Origin: Pseudomonas asgharzadehiana
GTDB taxonomy: Bacteria; Pseudomonadota; Gammaproteobacteria; Pseudomonadales; Pseudomonadaceae
Assembly: GCF_019139815.1 (NCBI RefSeq)
Contig: NZ_CP077079.1
Location: 2,480,001-2,544,000 of the forward strand
Length of the DNA stretch: 64,000 bases
Direction of reading: 5' to 3'
Part shown: positions 1 to 9,234 of the stretch, piece after piece
How the letters are laid out: the number at the start of each line of letters is the position of its first letter
Position numbering within the stretch: position 1 is the first letter of the stretch
The notes under the pieces: generated by a model
Seen by the model: the letters and a program-made list of their open reading frames with translations, nothing else
Told to the model about the DNA's origin: nothing
Databases searched by the model: none
Program-made: the position numbers and the translations under genes

Positions 1-162
1 CCCACACCGGCTGGAACGGTAATGATGTCGGCGCTGCCGATTATCGCCGGCATACAGTTTCTGCTGGGGTTTATCAGTTACGACGTAGCTTCGGTTCCCG
101 TGCGCCCCCTTCACCGGAGTATTCGCAGACCCGGCGTCAATAATGTGGGGCCGCGCGTATAA
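1..162 (+). CDS. C-terminal end of a family-2 glycosyltransferase (partial)
   Basis: The + strand is open from base 1 to a TAA at 160-162 and encodes 53 residues. They contain a hydrophobic stretch (SALPIIAGIQFLLGFISYD) preceded by PTPAGTVMM and followed by SVPVRPL. This matches, from memory, the C-terminal membrane anchor of bacterial polyprenyl-phosphate or dolichol-phosphate-mannose-like GT2 enzymes. Such enzymes transfer a sugar from a nucleotide donor to a lipid or glycan acceptor at the inner membrane. The catalytic domain lies outside the window. The gene converges on cysNC. If the call is right, it adds a glycosyltransferase to a neighbourhood of glycan-decorating genes. The fragment is short, so the family call is moderate. 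Confidence 0.6.
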   Translation, partial: PTPAGTVMMSALPIIAGIQFLLGFISYDVASVPVRPLHRSIRRPGVNNVGPRV

Positions 163-264
163 GCTGCCTTGCGATTTGCAGGGCAGGGGGCAAGTCAGGT
201 CGGGCAGTCGGAAGACGTGCCCGCCCTGGAACTGATTACCCGGCGCCTGGCCGGCAGGTTGGCT

Positions 265-2178
265 TCATCGATTATTGAGCAGCAGTGCCATTAAGTGTTT
301 GACCGTCATCTCGATGTCCAGATCCGACGTGTCAAGCTTGAGGGCTGGCTGTTCGGGCGCTTCGTAGGGGCTGTTGATACCCGTCATGTTCGGCAACAGA
401 CCGCTTCGCGCTTTTTTGTAGAGCCCCTTGGGGTCACGTCGCTCACAGATGTCCAGTGGCGTGTCCACAAACACCTCGATGAAGTTGTCCTCTCCGATCA
501 ATTGCCGCGCCATCTCGCGCTCGGCCCTGAAGGGGCTGATGAAGGCTGTCATTACGATCAGGCCGGCATCCATCATCAGTTTGGCGACTTCGGCCACTCT
601 ACGAATGTTCTCTACCCGATCAGCGTCGGTAAACCCCAAGTCCTTGTTCAGGCCTTGGCGAACGTTGTCACCATCCAATATGTAGGTGCGCTTGCCTTGA
701 GCGTGGAGTTCTTTTTCCAGCGCGTTGGCAAGGGCTGACTTACCGGAGCCGGAAAGGCCGGTAAACCAGATAACTTTCGCGGTATGCCCGTTGAGCCGCT
801 CGCGGTCTATACGGCTGATGCTCAACGCTTGGCGATGTACATTCTGGGCCCGGCGCAGGTTGTGCCGGATCATGCCGGCGGCCACGGTGGCTTGGGTAAA
901 AGGGTCGACCAGGATGAAGCCACCCAGCGTCTGCGATTGTGCATAGGGCGCAAATACCAGCGGCTTACTGAGGGCCAGGTTCGCCACGACAATGTCATTG
1001 AGCCTGAGTTGTCGGCACGCTTCGTGTGCTTGAGTGTTTACATTCACCCGGAACTTCAAGGTGGTGATGCTGGCAGCGGCCCACTGGGTGGCGAGCTTCA
1101 GATCATAAGTCCGGCTGATCAGCCCTGCTTCGTCGGCCATCCATACCAGCGTGGCTTCGAATTGATCCGTCATTTCCAACGGCTGATCTGCCCGCGCGAT
1201 CACATCCCCACGAGAGACGTCCACGTCCTGATCCAGCACCAGCGTTATCGCATCCCCAGCACTGGCTTTGGGCTGGTCGCCATCAACGGTTAAAAGCCGC
1301 GCGATTTTTGCGGTTTGCCCTGAGGCGGTAATGCGTACCTGGTCACCCAGGGCCAGTTCACCGGATGCAAGTGTGCCGCTGAAACCCCGGAAATCGGCAT
1401 TGGGGCGGTTGACCCATTGCACTGGAAACACCGTTTTATCGCCGCTGGAGCGCGGGGCCTCGATGGTTTCCAGGTGGCTGATCAAGGTTGGGCCCGTGTA
1501 CCAGGGCGTGTTGGCTGACCGAGTGGTGATGTTGTCGCCCTTGAGCGCCGATAACGGAATGGCCGTCAGGGTTTGAAAGCCCAGTGATTCGGCCACCGTT
1601 TGGAAGGTCGCCCGGATTGTGTCAAAGACCTGCCGGTCGTAAGCCACGAGATCCATCTTGTTAATGGCCAAAATGATGTGGCGGATACCTAGCAGCGACG
1701 CCAGGTAGGCATGCCGTCGAGTCTGGGTGAGCACGCCTCGTTGAGCATCGACCAACAACACCGCAACATCGGCGGTTGAGGCGCCTGTGACCATGTTACG
1801 GGTGTACTGCTCATGCCCCGGGGTGTCGGCGACGATGAACTTGCGCCGAGGCGTCGAGAAAAAGCGATAGGCCACATCGATGGTAATACCTTGTTCACGC
1901 TCGGCAGTCAGCCCGTCGACGAGGAGTGCGAAGTCCAGCTCATTGCCCTGCGTACCATGGCGTTTGGAGTCGATCTGCAGGTCACGTAGCTGGTCGTCGA
2001 AGACGTGCCGGGATTCCCAGAGCAGGCGGCCAATCAGCGTACTCTTGCCGTCGTCCACGTTGCCGCAGGTAATGAAGCGCAGCAAGTCTTGATGGCGCTG
2101 CTGCTCGAAGAGGTCAGCCAGGCTCAGTGTGTGTGGCGCGGGTTGAGGCTTGCGCAGGCGCGATTTGATAGTAGGCAT
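265..2178 (-). CDS. cysNC: Bifunctional sulfate adenylyltransferase GTPase subunit / APS kinase (CysNC, NodQ-like)
   Basis: This enzyme drives APS synthesis with GTP and then phosphorylates APS to PAPS, the donor for sulfotransferases. The N-terminal half is an EF-Tu-like GTPase: P-loop GNVDDGKST near residues 39-47, [12 protein letters not shown] (G3) and NKMD (G4). The C-terminal half is APS kinase: P-loop SGSGKS at about 476, then [20 protein letters not shown] and DPKGLYKKA. The length of about 637 residues is normal for the fusion. The ATG at 2178 is chosen because it sits 2 bp past the upstream stop; a longer reading would overlap that gene. The family also includes rhizobial NodQ. Since Pseudomonas usually carries a housekeeping cysDNC, this may be a dedicated second copy for the glycan island; that is inference. 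Confidence 0.93.
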   Translation of the reverse strand: MPTIKSRLRKPQPAPHTLSLADLFEQQRHQDLLRFITCGNVDDGKSTLIGRLLWESRHVFDDQLRDLQIDSKRHGTQGNELDFALLVDGLTAEREQGITIDVAYRFFSTPRRKFIVADTPGHEQYTRNMVTGASTADVAVLLVDAQRGVLTQTRRHAYLASLLGIRHIILAINKMDLVAYDRQVFDTIRATFQTVAESLGFQTLTAIPLSALKGDNITTRSANTPWYTGPTLISHLETIEAPRSSGDKTVFPVQWVNRPNADFRGFSGTLASGELALGDQVRITASGQTAKIARLLTVDGDQPKASAGDAITLVLDQDVDVSRGDVIARADQPLEMTDQFEATLVWMADEAGLISRTYDLKLATQWAAASITTLKFRVNVNTQAHEACRQLRLNDIVVANLALSKPLVFAPYAQSQTLGGFILVDPFTQATVAAGMIRHNLRRAQNVHRQALSISRIDRERLNGHTAKVIWFTGLSGSGKSALANALEKELHAQGKRTYILDGDNVRQGLNKDLGFTDADRVENIRRVAEVAKLMMDAGLIVMTAFISPFRAEREMARQLIGEDNFIEVFVDTPLDICERRDPKGLYKKARSGLLPNMTGINSPYEAPEQPALKLDTSDLDIEMTVKHLMALLLNNR

Positions 2179-2180
2179 AT

Positions 2181-3602
2181 TCAGACTGACTCGGGTTGAG
2201 CAGGCAGCGCGGAACATGCAGCCAATTGCTTGGCCAGTTCCTGTGCAAGCTGCTGTGCGTGTACGCGCAATTCAGGTACGGCGATGGCTTCCCAGTGGCG
2301 CGCCTTGAGCATCGGGCCCACGTACCACAACCCCTTTACTGCATGCCCCTGCGCACCGATGAGTTGATATCGGTCATTGATCTGGAGGCCCAAGCCGCAA
2401 GGGGAAGGGGTCAGCAGTTGGTCTGCGACCAGTTGTTGAAACAAGCGCTGCGATCTCGGGCCAATCGCCATACTCGGGCCGGTGCAATTGACGATCGCTG
2501 TCACCGCAAGTGTTTGCGCGGCCTGTTGGCCCCGTGGCCTGAGTTCAATGCTCAGCTCACCAGCGGCGCAAACGTGCATGGCCAATAGTCGTGCCGGCAG
2601 CACCTGCACCTTCTGTGTCTGGAGCAGAGCGTTCAGGCGGTCGGCGGCCTGCGGCGCCAGGCGATGGCGATGCACGTCCCAGAAGGCCACCGCATGGCGT
2701 AGGAACCGCCGCCGTTCGACCAGCGATAGTGCTTGCCAGAGCCGTGGCGTGTGGGGGCGAAGCTGGTTGAGTACATCACGCCAGTCCCCCCCTGAGTCGG
2801 CGTGGCGCGCGACCTCTTGCCGCAGTCGGCGCAGCAGCGTGCGCATACGCAATGGCGCCTCACCCAGGTATTCCGGGTACTGGCCAACGGGGGGCGGGTT
2901 GGGGTTCAGTCGATGAGGTTGAGGCAAAAGCCCATGCCGTGAAAGCATCGTGATCATGCGCGGTTGAGCTTGCTGCGTCAGATGAAAGAGCGCGTCCACT
3001 GCGGTGTGGCCGGTTCCGATAATCAGAACGGATGCGTCGGGCGCAAGCCGGTTCATGCTGTCGAAGTCCCAGGCGTCTATCACGAAAGCACGCGTCTTCT
3101 CGTCCAATGCCAGTGGGAAGCGTGGCAACTGATGCCCCATGGCCAGGACCACATGCGCGGCAATAAAGCAGTGTCCCGACGCGAGATTGACCGTGAACCC
3201 GTCTTTGGCCGGGAGCGCGTGAACCTCGTCGACTTCCCCCTCCACCGCATGAAAGCGCTCGGGGTGTGCTGAAACCGCTGTGTGCAGGCATTGCTCCAGG
3301 TAGCGTCCGTAGAGGCGGCGCGATACAAAGCTGCCTGGGTTGATCGACGGGTCAATGCCCTGGCAGAACTCGACGAAGTGCGAGGGTGTCTCGGCAAACG
3401 CGCTCATATTGCCGGCAGGCACATTCAGAATCTGATTGTCGTCGTTGCTGCGATAGGCAAGGCCACGACCCAGTGCCGATGCGGGGTTGACCAGCGTGAT
3501 CGAGAGGCTTTGACCGGCGGTGGCGTGCAATAGATGAATCGCAGTGAGCGTGCCACTGAATCCCCCGCCGACGATGAGTATTGAAGTCGAATGTGTGGGC
3601 AT
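2181..3602 (-). CDS. FAD/NAD(P)-binding oxidoreductase, COG4529 (YdhS-like) family
   Basis: A 473-residue flavoprotein. The N-terminus [18 protein letters not shown] is a Rossmann dinucleotide site for FAD. A second one, [17 protein letters not shown], near residue 195 fits NAD(P) binding. The arrangement matches the poorly characterised YdhS/COG4529 family (NAD_binding_9 type); no substrate can be read from the sequence. Its ATG overlaps the cysD TGA by one base (TGATG) with a strong AGGAGGG upstream, and its stop lies 2 bp before cysNC. It is therefore translationally coupled between the two halves of ATP sulfurylase. That position suggests a role linked to sulfate activation or to the sulfated product. 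Confidence 0.82.
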   Translation of the reverse strand: MPTHSTSILIVGGGFSGTLTAIHLLHATAGQSLSITLVNPASALGRGLAYRSNDDNQILNVPAGNMSAFAETPSHFVEFCQGIDPSINPGSFVSRRLYGRYLEQCLHTAVSAHPERFHAVEGEVDEVHALPAKDGFTVNLASGHCFIAAHVVLAMGHQLPRFPLALDEKTRAFVIDAWDFDSMNRLAPDASVLIIGTGHTAVDALFHLTQQAQPRMITMLSRHGLLPQPHRLNPNPPPVGQYPEYLGEAPLRMRTLLRRLRQEVARHADSGGDWRDVLNQLRPHTPRLWQALSLVERRRFLRHAVAFWDVHRHRLAPQAADRLNALLQTQKVQVLPARLLAMHVCAAGELSIELRPRGQQAAQTLAVTAIVNCTGPSMAIGPRSQRLFQQLVADQLLTPSPCGLGLQINDRYQLIGAQGHAVKGLWYVGPMLKARHWEAIAVPELRVHAQQLAQELAKQLAACSALPAQPESV

Positions 3603-5083
3603 CAAAAGTATCCCTCCTTTTTTTTCTTCTCCATGGAGCCGGCGCTGTCGGCATCAATCACGCGGCCCTGGCGCTCGGACTGTCGGGTGTTGGCAACTTC
3701 CAGCAGGATGTCTTCCAGGGTTTGCGCATCAGACTCTATCGCGCCGGTGAGGGGGTAGCAGCCCAGCGTTCGAAAGCGCACTTTCTTGATCTGAATGTCC
3801 TCGCCCGGTAACAGCCGACACCGGTCATCGTCTACCATCATGGTCATTTCGGGCCGCACCACCACTGGCCGAGGCTGTGCAAAATAGAGCGGTACAACCG
3901 GGATTTTTTCCTGGTAGATGTATTGCCAGATGTCGAGTTCGGTCCAGTTGGAAAGCGGGAAAACCCGGATACTCTCACCCTGTTTTTTACGGGTGTTGTA
4001 CAGGTTCCAGAGCTCCGGGCGCTGATTCTTCGGGTCCCAGCAGTGAGTGGCGCTGCGGAAGGAAAAAAACCGCTCCTTGGCGCGGGACTTTTCTTCATCG
4101 CGACGGGCACCACCAAAAACCACATCGAATTTGTAATGGTCCAGCGCTTGTTTGAGGCCCTCTGTCTTCCAGATATCGGTATGCAGGGCCGAGCCGTGGT
4201 CGAAGGGGTTGATGTTCTTCTCGATCGCCTGCGCGTTGGTGTGCACCAGCATCTCCATACCGGTTTCGCGCGCCATGAAATCGCGAAACAGGTACATCTC
4301 CTGGAATTTCCAGCGCGTGTCGATGTGCAGCAAAGGGAAGGGCGGCGCAGAAGGAAGGAAAGCCTTGCGCGCCAAATGCAGCAGGACGCCGCTGTCTTTG
4401 CCGATGGAGTACAGCATGGCCGGGTTTTGCGCCTCTGCGACGGCCTCGCGAATAACGTGGATGCTTTCGGCTTCCAGGCGTTTGAGGTGCGCAAAACGCT
4501 GCACCTCGGCGTGAGGGCTGGGGAGGTGCAAGTGCGCGGGGAGCACGGGTTTGAAGGTTTGTGGGCAGAAATGGATGTTGGCGTTCGGATGCATTGAACG
4601 TGTTACGCCGACCAACTGACCATGCGCAAAGAGCGCAATGGGTTTGCCCAGGTGCTGCTGAAGTGCGCCCAAGGCTTTTTGAATGACTTCATCTTCGGCG
4701 CTGGCGAGCGGTACCCAGAAGCGTGCGCCCCTGGCATCGTTGGCATGCAGTGCCGGCTTGCCGCTGGGCAGAGGGTAGAGTTGGGCAAAGAGCACACGGT
4801 CGCGCCGTTTGCGCGCCTGTTCGAGAGCCCAATGCAGAATGAGTTGGTTCGCAGGGCGATCCAGTTCGTCCCGCAGGTCGTGCTCTGACAGTTCGTTAGG
4901 AAGCAGGCCCAGCGTGTGAAGGCGTCGTTCTGCGGTGCGCTTGGTATCCGCCTCGCCCAACGCCTTGAGGTGCGCAAAGGCCCGCTCGGTATCCCAGACG
5001 TCTTCACTGTCCAAGCCGAGCAACGCGGCGTCAGCGGGTGTCGCAAAATGTGCCATTTCTAAATTGACCTGCTTTCTCTGCAT
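3602..5083 (-). CDS. cysD: Sulfate adenylyltransferase subunit 2 (CysD/NodP) with a large N-terminal extension
   Basis: CysD makes APS from ATP and sulfate together with the CysN GTPase. The conserved domain starts near residue 196 ([17 protein letters not shown]). It contains the PP-loop SIGKDS at 226-231, then [19 protein letters not shown] and [15 protein letters not shown], all typical of CysD. CysD is normally about 300 residues; this one is 493. The first ~195 residues (including [17 protein letters not shown] and [19 protein letters not shown]) match no domain I recognise. There is no stop or frameshift between the parts. An alternative ATG at 5056 would remove nine residues. The gene heads a tight operon with the FAD protein and cysNC. 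The CysD identity is secure; the extension is unexplained. Confidence 0.9.
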   Translation of the reverse strand: MQRKQVNLEMAHFATPADAALLGLDSEDVWDTERAFAHLKALGEADTKRTAERRLHTLGLLPNELSEHDLRDELDRPANQLILHWALEQARKRRDRVLFAQLYPLPSGKPALHANDARGARFWVPLASAEDEVIQKALGALQQHLGKPIALFAHGQLVGVTRSMHPNANIHFCPQTFKPVLPAHLHLPSPHAEVQRFAHLKRLEAESIHVIREAVAEAQNPAMLYSIGKDSGVLLHLARKAFLPSAPPFPLLHIDTRWKFQEMYLFRDFMARETGMEMLVHTNAQAIEKNINPFDHGSALHTDIWKTEGLKQALDHYKFDVVFGGARRDEEKSRAKERFFSFRSATHCWDPKNQRPELWNLYNTRKKQGESIRVFPLSNWTELDIWQYIYQEKIPVVPLYFAQPRPVVVRPEMTMMVDDDRCRLLPGEDIQIKKVRFRTLGCYPLTGAIESDAQTLEDILLEVANTRQSERQGRVIDADSAGSMEKKKKEGYF

Positions 5084-5219
5084 GTAAAAAGCAATCTACG
5101 CTTTTTTTTGAAGCAGTAAAGCAAAGTGCGACATTTTGTGCTTTTACTGATGCAGGCATGCGGTGCCGGCAAGGAGGCCCATTGAAGGCGAATGCCCGCT
5201 GCCGAGAGGGTGGATGCGA

Positions 5220-5239
5220 CCCCCCGGCTCAATGGGGGG
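5220..5239 (-). terminator. GC hairpin downstream of the PIG-L deacetylase gene
   Basis: Six C at 5220-5225 and six G at 5234-5239 form a perfect 6-bp stem with an 8-base loop, just past the deacetylase stop on the minus strand. No T-run follows, so factor-independent termination is uncertain. It may end the AT-rich operon or protect the 3' end before the cysD transcript. Confidence 0.35.
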
Positions 5240-5246
5240 CGATCAT

Positions 5247-6023
5247 TTACGGTGGGTTCAAACCCGACAATTTTTGCTGCAACTCAGCAATAGCTTTTTG
5301 CATCGTAGGCCAATCGAGAAAGCCGCGTCGTTCGTAATAAAGAGGTTGCTGGTGCGGAGGCTGGTCCAGTCGCTGGCGATTGACATCTTGTAAGCGCTGG
5401 ACGCCATGACACAGATAATGCCCGCCCACGAATGGAAATAAGCCCAGCCAAGTTTTCCATTGAGAAGGGTATGACAGGCAAAGCCTTATGTATCGAAGCC
5501 GATCTCGCCAGGCAATAGGTTGTTGTTCAACGGGCCCATTTTCTGGAAGTGGTGATAAGACGCGGAAGAATGGCCCCTTGCAATTTCGAGCATTGTAAAG
5601 GGAGTACTGCCTGACGGTGACCGAGGTCGCACGAGTCGTCAGTAACTCCACCGCAATAGCGTGCAACAAATCATGATCAGGGTGGCCGCCTTCCCAGGCA
5701 GGCACAAAACACGACTGAAGCGTTGAATGATCATTAAAGAAACCATCCAGCCAGTCTGCAAATACGCCAACATGTTGATGTAACTGACCATCACCAATTG
5801 ACAATTGTCGGCCAACAAAAAGGATGTCGGTTGTTGCAACCCCTAATGTTTGGAGGACGGCTCGCGATTCCAGATCTCGACGGTCGGAATCAGCAGTGGC
5901 AGCCCCATCGGTGACATATACACAACGGACCCAACGGCCAGCTTTCAACTCGTGCTCGATTTGATGGAATACCCCGAACTCGTCGTCCTGGTGGGCCATC
6001 AAAAATATAGAACTTGGCTTCAT
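5247..6023 (-). CDS. PIG-L family deacetylase (LmbE-like)
   Basis: A 258-residue protein with PIG-L/LmbE zinc-site signatures: AHQDDEF at residues 10-16 and GGHPDHD near residue 119, the usual zinc ligands and general base. The family removes N-acetyl groups from GlcNAc-containing glycolipids, mycothiol or bacillithiol precursors and some antibiotics. The common motif is (P/A)HPDDE; here Q replaces P. The ATG at 6023 puts the motif at the usual distance from the N-terminus; a TTG at 6041 overlapping the upstream stop is less likely. It follows the GNAT gene closely in the same operon. A de-N-acetylase next to an N-acyltransferase-type gene and a sulfotransferase points to remodelling of an amino sugar, but the substrate is unknown. 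Confidence 0.85.
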   Translation of the reverse strand: MKPSSIFLMAHQDDEFGVFHQIEHELKAGRWVRCVYVTDGAATADSDRRDLESRAVLQTLGVATTDILFVGRQLSIGDGQLHQHVGVFADWLDGFFNDHSTLQSCFVPAWEGGHPDHDLLHAIAVELLTTRATSVTVRQYSLYNARNCKGPFFRVLSPLPENGPVEQQPIAWRDRLRYIRLCLSYPSQWKTWLGLFPFVGGHYLCHGVQRLQDVNRQRLDQPPHQQPLYYERRGFLDWPTMQKAIAELQQKLSGLNPP

Positions 6024-6037
6024 GTCGGTACCCGCTA

Positions 6038-6790
6038 TCAAGGTATATCAATGGTGTCGATATTGAGGTACTTGATTTTTTCCAAGAAGGCATTGTTTTT
6101 TTCTGTCTGCTCGGTAAGACATTTGTAGCCAAAACTTCTCGGTTCGAAAAGAAAACCTGGAACTTTGATAAAAAAGACGCCAGGCCGGTAGGCAGACAAG
6201 GTAATGACAAGTCCGGGATTGGAGGAGTACAACCCATCACTGCCGAGCAGATTGACCAAGGGTGGTTTTTTTCTAGTGAACCAACCACCGGCGGGTCTTG
6301 CCAGTTTCCATAAAGCATTCTGGTTCATCGGTTTTTTGAAAAAACGCCAAAGAAAGGGAATGCCCATGTACAAGTACAAGTTTCCATTCAGCGTCCAACC
6401 CAGGCCTTTCTCGCGTATTCTTCTGATGTTCTTATTAGGGTAGCCACAAACGATATCAATACCTTCCTCAACGAAGGATTTATACAGCCGTTTCCCAAGA
6501 ATCACCGACGACCCTTTTTGGGTGCCGTCGGACATCGTGTCTGTCGAAAGAAAAACGGCGCCGTCTTCGTGGCTTAGTCGTAACCCACAGTACGCAGCCA
6601 CCATGGTGCCTTCTTTGACCGAATAACAAATTCTCGAGTCGTTGAGCAAGTACTTCTGAAACACGCGGGTCGCATTGTCCTCGGAGCCTCCGAAGCATCT
6701 CTGGAATAAACGAGTCCATTGCGCAATCAGATCATTGCTATAGCTGTTACGCCTGACAATATGAATGCCATCATCCAATAAGTCACTCAT
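6038..6790 (-). CDS. GNAT-fold N-acyltransferase
   Basis: A 250-residue protein. Its middle part resembles Eis-like GNAT enzymes (Acetyltransf_9 type): YCGLRLSHEDGAVFLS, a basic stretch GSSVILGKRLYKSF at the expected acyl-CoA site, and GYPNKNIRRIREKGLGW, which fits the 'G(F/Y)PN..(S/I)...(F/R)..KLGW' pattern of that group. The C-terminal third is less conserved. GNAT enzymes move an acyl group from acyl-CoA to an amine. It overlaps gtrA by 8 bp upstream and abuts the PIG-L gene downstream, so the three are probably co-translated. In this setting it may re-acylate the amine freed by the deacetylase; that is inference. Base composition is AT-richer than in the flanking genes. Confidence 0.7.
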   Translation of the reverse strand: MSDLLDDGIHIVRRNSYSNDLIAQWTRLFQRCFGGSEDNATRVFQKYLLNDSRICYSVKEGTMVAAYCGLRLSHEDGAVFLSTDTMSDGTQKGSSVILGKRLYKSFVEEGIDIVCGYPNKNIRRIREKGLGWTLNGNLYLYMGIPFLWRFFKKPMNQNALWKLARPAGGWFTRKKPPLVNLLGSDGLYSSNPGLVITLSAYRPGVFFIKVPGFLFEPRSFGYKCLTEQTEKNNAFLEKIKYLNIDTIDIP

Positions 6791-7184
6791 GAGAAATTTC
6801 GTTCCTTTTGAAAACTATAAATTTCGATTGTGCATAACTAATGAGCACAAGAAGTACGTCGGACAGAATTTTGGCGACGACTTCCAGCGATGTGATCCAT
6901 AGCATGGCAGACAGAATCAAGGCTGAAATTGGAATGTTCAGCGCCAGGAGCGTGAAATAACGTACCGCTTGCCTCGTCCGGCCCTTGGCGTCGATCACGC
7001 CAAAAGTGAAGGCTCGGTGTGCCGCGAACGAGAATAGCCCGGCTAAAACCTTGCTGATCATATTGGCAAGGAGTAAGTCCATACCGAAAATATTAAATAG
7101 CAGAAGGAATACGCTAAGGTCTGCGCCATAAGTTAGGCCCCCTACGAGCAGGTAGCGAGCGAACTGAATTAGACTTCGTTGCAT
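6783..7184 (-). CDS. GtrA family membrane protein
   Basis: A 133-residue protein with four predicted membrane segments (about residues 10-32, 36-56, 72-95, 99-120) and the GtrA signature: FARYLLVGGLTYGADLSVF at the start and a final YAQSKFIVF. GtrA proteins are thought to flip polyprenyl-phosphate-linked sugars across the inner membrane for O-antigen or teichoic acid glycosylation. It is first in the 7184-5247 operon and overlaps the GNAT gene by 8 bp. With the partial GT2 at the window start it suggests a lipid-linked sugar pathway. It has no adjacent gtrB; the upstream GT2 could fill that role. Confidence 0.85.
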   Translation of the reverse strand: MQRSLIQFARYLLVGGLTYGADLSVFLLLFNIFGMDLLLANMISKVLAGLFSFAAHRAFTFGVIDAKGRTRQAVRYFTLLALNIPISALILSAMLWITSLEVVAKILSDVLLVLISYAQSKFIVFKRNEISHE

Positions 7185-7470
7185 TGAATTCCTGCGGATG
7201 CAGATCCGCTTGACAGTGGTGCTATCACAGGGTGCGCTTGGCGTGAGGGTTCCTTAATACATCAGTGAACCAACGCACATGGGGCTCACCTCTCTGTCAG
7301 CGGCTGGTTTTGGGCGAGTTGTCCAGAGTATCGCAGACACGTCGTAATCAATAAAGGGAAGGAGCTGAACGCATGCAGGATACGCGTATCCGCTTCACGA
7401 ACCCGCGTTCAACGCACTTGGCTGCAACCGGATGCTGTGTTCCTGCTTCCCTCCTGGGCCAGTAAATCAG

Positions 7471-7721
7471 ATGCGTCCCCACGCAAACGTCGAAAAAATC
7501 TATCTCTATCTCAGGCCTGCGGACTTCTGAAAAGTCCGTCGATGGCCTCGCCGCGCTGGCCGAGTTGGGCATTAAGGTGGCGGTGATAGCTTGTATTTTT
7601 CGTCTTCCTCAACAAGAGCAGGCATGCGTTCGGAACTAGGCCTGTTTGAGACCGCCAAGCAGCTCAACGGCCAAGAGCCTATATGTCACTGCGGGACGTA
7701 CTGGAGCAGTTGCCGTATGCA
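7471..7721 (+). mobile_element. Degraded IS66-family remnant (tnpB start joined to tnpC end)
   Basis: The + strand carries broken pieces of two IS66 genes. At 7471 an ATG begins MRPHANVEKIYLYLRPADF, typical of IS66 TnpB. It hits TGA at 7528 and then continues one frame over as KSVDGLAALAELGIKVAV, and again shifted as FVFLNKSR at 7599-7622. From 7642 there is LFETAKQLNGQEP and, shifted, LRDVLEQLPYA (7689-7721), which matches the C-terminus of the IS66 transposase. The rest of tnpC and both terminal repeats are missing or unrecognisable. This is a dead scar between gtrA and the MBOAT gene. The remainder of 7185-7770 shows no other gene I can support. Confidence 0.7.
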
Positions 7722-7770
7722 ATGCAGGATGGGCCGGCATCATGCCGCCCTCCCTCGCGGCCAGACCAAG

Positions 7771-9192
7771 TCAGAACTTGAAGTAGATAAACGGATTGAA
7801 GCCGCGCTCAACCACTGAAATGCAAGAGAGCACATACAGCACGAATACGTAGGCTCCCACAGTGACAGGCATCTTGAAGCTTCGCCTTCTCAAGCGATAG
7901 AACAGTTTGTCGCCAACAAGACAAATCAGAAAAGCAAGCGCAAGCAGGAAGATCACCTTGATATCGGCCAGGCCCATGTCGGCCGCCGTCCAAAAGGGGA
8001 TAGTGGAATCCAGGCCTGTCATTGCTCGCCAGAATGAATTCATCTGAGACACGTTTTCCGCTCGGAACGGTACCCACAGCAGGGTAGCGAAAACAAACAC
8101 AGGAAAACTTGCCATTCTCCACTTGTGAATTTTCAATACGCCTGCACGTTCCAGCGCTATCAGGCACCCATGCCCGAAACCCCATATTAGAAACGTATAA
8201 GCGGCACCATGCCAAAGCGCACACAGGCCAAACACAACGAACAAGTTACGGTATATCTTGAATGAAGTAGTACGGTTTCCACCAAGTGGAATATATACAT
8301 AGTCGCGAAACCACCGTGACAGCGTCATATGCCAGCGCTGCCAGAACTCGGTGATGCTTTGGGCCGCGTAAGGTCGATTGAAGTTTCGAGGAAACCTGAA
8401 CCCCATCATCCGCGCCATGCCTATGGCCATGTCTGTGTAACCGGAAAAGTCGAAGTAAATTTGAAAGGAATAGCAGACTGCGCCCAGCCATGCTGAATAG
8501 GTAGTAAGCACATGCCCCGGTACATGCACAGCATCGACAACAGAGCCCAATGGATCGGCTATCAGGATTTTTTTCGCAAGGCCGATTACGAAAATAACCA
8601 TTCCCCAGAAAATATCACGGCTAACCAATACTCGACGTTTCACATCCAGTTGTTGCTTGACCTCAGAAAATCTAACCACGGGGCCAGCGATAAGGTGAGG
8701 GAACAGAAATATATAAATTGCGAATTTCTGAAGGCTTCTCTCGGGCAAAATTTGACGACGATAAACATCGGTCAGATAAGAAATAAAGTGAAACGTGTAA
8801 AAAGATATCCCAAGCGGTAGTGCAATCTCCCATCCACCCACTACAGACTGCGCAGGCATGCCGGTTACATCGCTGACCATCTGTGCGAAGAACAATAGAT
8901 ATTTAAAAAATATGAGGGGCGCAAGATTCGTAATGATGGAAATGATGAATACAATCTTTGCAAGTGCGGCTTTTTCGCTGCGCTCAAGCAATCGAGATAT
9001 TACACCTGCGATAATCCAGTTAATCAGTAACAATAGCAGCGCTACTAGCGTTAAAGCTCCTGCGCCAAGCGCATAAAACGCGAAACTAGCAATCAATACA
9101 AAGCCATTCCTAAGCGACTTGGGCGCTAGGAAATATATCCCGTAAAACAAAGGGAAAAAGATAAACAGAAATGCCGGGGATGAGAAGACCAT
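7771..9192 (-). CDS. MBOAT family O-acyltransferase (AlgI-like)
   Basis: A 473-residue multi-pass inner-membrane protein of the membrane-bound O-acyltransferase family. Landmarks are HLIAGPVVRF, FQIYFDFSGYTDMAIGMA, FWQRWHMTLSRWFRDYVYI and the active-site region LWHGAAYTFLIWG with its conserved His. AlgI-type proteins carry acetyl groups across the inner membrane so that a periplasmic AlgJ/AlgX-like partner can O-acetylate a polysaccharide. The start MVFSSPAFLFIFFPLFY is canonical. The gene directly follows an AlgJ-like gene (42-bp gap), the classic pairing. No other alginate gene is nearby, so the acceptor is probably another exported glycan. Confidence 0.92.
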   Translation of the reverse strand: MVFSSPAFLFIFFPLFYGIYFLAPKSLRNGFVLIASFAFYALGAGALTLVALLLLLINWIIAGVISRLLERSEKAALAKIVFIISIITNLAPLIFFKYLLFFAQMVSDVTGMPAQSVVGGWEIALPLGISFYTFHFISYLTDVYRRQILPERSLQKFAIYIFLFPHLIAGPVVRFSEVKQQLDVKRRVLVSRDIFWGMVIFVIGLAKKILIADPLGSVVDAVHVPGHVLTTYSAWLGAVCYSFQIYFDFSGYTDMAIGMARMMGFRFPRNFNRPYAAQSITEFWQRWHMTLSRWFRDYVYIPLGGNRTTSFKIYRNLFVVFGLCALWHGAAYTFLIWGFGHGCLIALERAGVLKIHKWRMASFPVFVFATLLWVPFRAENVSQMNSFWRAMTGLDSTIPFWTAADMGLADIKVIFLLALAFLICLVGDKLFYRLRRRSFKMPVTVGAYVFVLYVLSCISVVERGFNPFIYFKF

Positions 9193-9234
9193 AATGCAAA
9201 GGCTCTTTTGTGATTTCTTGTATGGGCACAGACG

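Noticed and set aside
7348..7572. 74-codon frame on the minus strand between gtrA and the MBOAT gene
   Set aside because: The opposite strand here carries an IS66 TnpB remnant, so this frame is a by-product.
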